From Candidatus Kuenenia stuttgartensis (GTDB taxonomy: Bacteria > Planctomycetota > Planctomycetia > Isosphaerales > Isosphaeraceae), in contig CAMBZY010000110.1 in NCBI GenBank assembly GCA_945872325.1, forward strand, positions 1 to 8,670: 8,670 nt of DNA, written 5' to 3'. Shown piece after piece: positions 6,505 to 8,670 of this stretch. Position 1 is the first letter of the stretch. Each line of letters begins with the position of its first letter. Below the pieces are notes generated by a model that saw nothing but the letters and a program-made list of their open reading frames with translations, was not told the origin of the DNA and did not search any database. Made by a program: the position numbers and the translations under genes.

Positions 6505-7701
6505 ATGGCGATCCATGCCCGTTGCCCTGCATGTGCAATCTGTTACACGCTTCGTGACGAATTCAAAGGCAAACAGGTGCGATGCATTTCATGTAAACAG
6601 GTATTTCTTGTCATGAACTCGTTGGAAAGCCGACAACCCAGCTCATTCGTTGATGAAGATGACGAGGATGAATCGCAATTTGGGCATGATTCGAATGCGT
6701 CTGAAAGTTTCTATGACGACGATGATCATGACTCAGACGAAGACGAATCTTACGGTGGACCTGCAAACTATGTTCGCCGAAAACCTCCAAGGGTCACCAG
6801 TCGCAGGAAGAAAGGTTCATCCGTTGATCCTTCCATTGTTGTCGGAGTTGTGGGCGGCCTTTCTTGCATGCTCCTGATCCTGTTCATGATTATGTCGAGC
6901 GTAAATCGAGAGCCTGAAAGCAAATCAAAGGATTCGGGAAACCGCAATTCATCGAATGTCAGCGTGCTTGATCGCTCGATGGGTTCACCGGCCCCGTCAG
7001 CGAGCACCAAAAGGATACGGAATCTATCAAGTCAGCGAAAGTTTGTTACGGACATTATTGCTTCAATTGAATCCATGGGGCAGGATCTAGCAGCGATTCG
7101 AACCTGGGATCAGGTTGAATTCGGTTTTATGGCTTTAAACATCAAACAAGCCTTGGCGAGGACTTCCAGATTCAATTTTTTTGGAGTTTTTACGCCCACT
7201 GTCAGTGAAATGGCTGTGCTTCACAATGAATTTCAACAGAGGATGGAATCCGCCGTTCAGAAAATGGAGAGGGAATATGATCGGGTCACTCAGATTCCAG
7301 GGCTTAAAATGCGTACCCCACGCCCTGATTTTGCAAAGTATCGTAGTATCCTTTCCACCAAATCTGTACCTGACAATAGCGTAAAATGGCCGTCTCGCGA
7401 GGAATATGCCGAGATTCGAGTCAAAAATACGCCCAGTCAAGAGGCGGCCGACAAATTGCAAGCCCGACTCCTGGGGCTTGTAGATCATGGTGTATTTGCT
7501 GCCGGGAAAGTCAAATTTGTGCCCGGCGAAGGGTCACGCCATACCATTTATCCTGTCAATGATCTGGGGGCGATAGATGTCAGATTAAAATTCGGTAAAA
7601 TTATTTCTAAAGAACATAAAACCATCCAGGCGGAAATGAGTGATGAAACGCTCGGTATCAGCAATGCTCAGGCAGAGCCCGTCAAAAATGAGCCCCATTG
7701 A
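6505..7701 (+). CDS. Zinc-ribbon, single-pass membrane protein of unknown function
   Basis: A 398-residue protein in four parts. An N-terminal zinc ribbon has CPAC (C7, C10) and CISC (C27, C30), in the MJ0042-like CPxC...CxxC form frequent at planctomycete protein starts. An acidic linker (about 49-83) is almost all D, E and S. A basic stretch RRKPPRVTSRRKK (91-103) leads to one membrane helix (about 111-131). The C-terminal region (about 172-365) is soluble, and I do not recognise it; its first half looks helical (residues 176-262 contain charged repeats) and the second half mixed. By the positive-inside rule the ribbon faces the cytoplasm and the tail is exported. The start is ATG 6505; the zinc ribbon begins six residues in, which fits family practice, although no clear Shine-Dalgarno site is present. 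It stands alone between two long spacers. A sensor or scaffold role is possible but unsupported. Confidence 0.85.
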   Translation: MAIHARCPACAICYTLRDEFKGKQVRCISCKQVFLVMNSLESRQPSSFVDEDDEDESQFGHDSNASESFYDDDDHDSDEDESYGGPANYVRRKPPRVTSRRKKGSSVDPSIVVGVVGGLSCMLLILFMIMSSVNREPESKSKDSGNRNSSNVSVLDRSMGSPAPSASTKRIRNLSSQRKFVTDIIASIESMGQDLAAIRTWDQVEFGFMALNIKQALARTSRFNFFGVFTPTVSEMAVLHNEFQQRMESAVQKMEREYDRVTQIPGLKMRTPRPDFAKYRSILSTKSVPDNSVKWPSREEYAEIRVKNTPSQEAADKLQARLLGLVDHGVFAAGKVKFVPGEGSRHTIYPVNDLGAIDVRLKFGKIISKEHKTIQAEMSDETLGISNAQAEPVKNEPH

Positions 7702-7771
7702 GAGTCGCTCAGAAACCGCTGAAGTGGTCCGTATTTCGTATTTCATGGAAGGCCCGCATTGAGAAACAAAG

Positions 7772-7804
7772 GCGATTGGTACGTAGACCCGTTCGAACAA
7801 TCGC
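7772..7804. repeat. Perfect 7-bp inverted repeat with 19-base loop
   Basis: GCGATTG (7772-7778) is the exact reverse complement of CAATCGC (7798-7804); ACG (7781-7783) and CGT (7790-7792) can pair within the loop. It starts 71 bases after the stop of the zinc-ribbon gene. No T-run follows, so a classical terminator is unlikely. Confidence 0.3.
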
Positions 7805-7939
7805 ACGACTTCGTAAATAATTCTTCAGGGCCGGAAATTGCAACATGTTTCTAATCAATGCTTTACGCTGTCAGTCCGAGACAATCAGGACTATTTTATT
7901 CGGCCTTCATCGAGGTTACATTCACTGCTTTGCGTTGCC

Positions 7940-7960
7940 ATTCGATAAAATCTATCGAAT
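7940..7960 (+). promoter_or_regulatory. 8-bp hyphenated palindrome overlapping a -10-like hexamer (candidate operator)
   Basis: ATTCGATA (7940-7947) and TATCGAAT (7953-7960) are perfect inverted repeats around AAATC. TAAAAT (7946-7951, five of six to TATAAT) lies inside, with TTCACT (7921-7926) as a weak -35 at 19 bases. Transcription would start near 7958, about 50 bases before GTG 8011. A dimeric repressor site over a promoter is the simplest reading; a short RNA hairpin is the alternative. Confidence 0.35.
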
Positions 7961-8010
7961 CAGAGTCTATTCGGGAACTGAATCTGACGCTCGGAATCGG
8001 CTAAACCAGA

Positions 8011-8670
8011 GTGAAACAATCCGTCAACAAGCTTAGGGACGCTCAGATCAAAGCCTTATCCAACAACTTGTACCTGAAAGTTATCGTGCTGCTGATGCCC
8101 GTTTCGCTAGCCTGGCTCTACTGCGGCTGGGCGGTCACACAAGATGGGCCTGCCCACCTGGCCTCTGCCAGAATCGCCAACAACTGGCTGGCCGGCGAAC
8201 CGAACGCAAGTGCGATCTACAGGCTTGACTTGCGCCCTCTGCCGAATTGGGGCGGCCAGGCTCTGGCCATGATCGCCTTGAAACTTCTCCCTGATATCTG
8301 GGCCAACCGCTTCATGAATCTGGCTGGTTTATGGATGCCCGCCATGGCGTTGATTTGGCTTTTGAGCTCAGTCCATTTCAAAATGCAAAATTCAAAGACA
8401 AGTTGGGGGCTTGCGTTCTGGATCAGCCTGGTTTCGATGAATGTGGTCTGGAGCTTTGGCTTTACCGCTTTTCTGATCAGCCTGGCCATGGCTTGGGTGG
8501 TGCTTGGCCGAGTCTGGAGCTATGGAAATGGCGATTCCAAAGGTGTTTGGTCATGGTTTTTGATGGCCAGTTGTTGGTGGATTTTGTTTTTATGCCATCT
8601 GGTGGGTTATGGAATTGCCGGGCTGGTGTGCGGATGTCTGGTTCTGGCCACTCCGGGCTGGACTCTTCGC
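8011..8670 (+). CDS. Polytopic membrane protein, GT-C-like (3' end outside window)
   Basis: The first 220 residues of an integral membrane protein, open at the right edge. A basic, polar start (1-18) is followed by a membrane helix (about 20-41). Then comes TQDGPAHLASARIANNWL (43-60), where the D45-G-P-A-H49 motif sits in the first extracytoplasmic loop. This is the position at which GT-C polyprenyl-phosphate-sugar-dependent glycosyltransferases keep their catalytic acidic residue. Further hydrophobic segments lie near 83-94, 100-121, 132-165 (probably two) and 180-212 (probably two). Family members commonly exceed 450 residues, so over half is probably missing. Start GTG 8011 is the first good candidate after an in-frame TAA (8001); no ribosome site is evident, and a TTG start at residue 20 (8068) cannot be excluded. 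The GT-C call rests on topology and one motif; it could equally be an uncharacterised planctomycete membrane family. Confidence 0.75.
   Translation, partial: MKQSVNKLRDAQIKALSNNLYLKVIVLLMPVSLAWLYCGWAVTQDGPAHLASARIANNWLAGEPNASAIYRLDLRPLPNWGGQALAMIALKLLPDIWANRFMNLAGLWMPAMALIWLLSSVHFKMQNSKTSWGLAFWISLVSMNVVWSFGFTAFLISLAMAWVVLGRVWSYGNGDSKGVWSWFLMASCWWILFLCHLVGYGIAGLVCGCLVLATPGWTLR

Larger units (their letters stand above)
7702..8010. other. 309-base spacer before the final gene
   Basis: No convincing gene lies here. A 63-codon plus frame (7845-8036) overlaps the next gene out of frame and has no motif or ribosome site. The spacer contains a 7-bp inverted repeat (7772-7804) and an 8-bp palindrome (7940-7960), described separately. 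ATTCGG-like words recur at 7898 and 7969 around the latter. Confidence 0.5.

Noticed and set aside
7783..7806. GTTCGAAC word resembling a tRNA T-loop
   Set aside because: No flanking 5-bp T-stem, acceptor stem or anticodon arm can be built around it.
7845..8036. 63-codon plus-strand frame with two SETIR words
   Set aside because: No ribosome site, it overlaps the GT-C-like gene out of frame, and the two short matches are only loosely similar at DNA level.
1..8670. CRISPR array, insertion sequence, prophage or toxin-antitoxin genes
   Set aside because: No regularly spaced repeats, no transposase or integrase motifs, no paired terminal repeats and no small toxin-like gene pairs were seen on either strand.

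Overview
The window most probably comes from a planctomycete chromosome, perhaps near Planctopirus or its relatives. The support is family-level. One protein has an N-terminal CPxC/CxxC zinc ribbon, an acidic linker, a single membrane helix and an exported tail. A secreted protein joins TPR-like repeats to a thioredoxin domain. A TIM-barrel protein begins with a 'PLGVCSWSLQ'-type sequence. Each is common in Planctomycetes, but I could not run a search. Genes are arranged mosaically on both strands with fairly long spacers, and GC content looks moderate by eye.

Layout, left to right. Bases 1-1985 (minus strand) hold a tight two-gene unit: a sugar-phosphate isomerase/epimerase-like TIM barrel (1128-1985), then, 5 bases on, an APC-superfamily permease of the ethanolamine-permease type (1-1122) that runs off the left edge. 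A divergent spacer with a plausible sigma70-like promoter leads to a polytopic membrane protein of the heparan-alpha-glucosaminide N-acetyltransferase-like (DUF5009) family (2227-3444, plus). It converges, with 26 bases between stop codons, on a GT4-family glycosyltransferase (3471-4610, minus). A second divergent spacer leads to a secreted TPR-like/TlpA-type thioredoxin protein (4867-5946, plus), which has a strong ribosome binding site. A 558-base spacer without a convincing gene (5947-6504) holds at least three hairpin-forming segments, one with a C(UUCG)G tetraloop. The zinc-ribbon/single-helix protein follows (6505-7701, plus). A 309-base spacer (7702-8010) carries a perfect 8-bp inverted repeat overlapping a -10-like hexamer. 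The window ends inside a polytopic membrane protein with a GT-C-like 'DGPAH' motif (8011-8670, plus).

Functional links are modest. The epimerase-like enzyme and the permease are probably co-transcribed, which suggests uptake and processing of one small metabolite. The acyltransferase-like, GT4 and GT-C-like proteins would all fit glycan or envelope building, but nothing shows that they act together. I saw no mobile element, CRISPR array, rRNA or tRNA, and no clearly new defence or mobile system. The most under-explained parts are the structured 558-base spacer, the C-terminal domain of the zinc-ribbon protein and the palindrome before the last gene.
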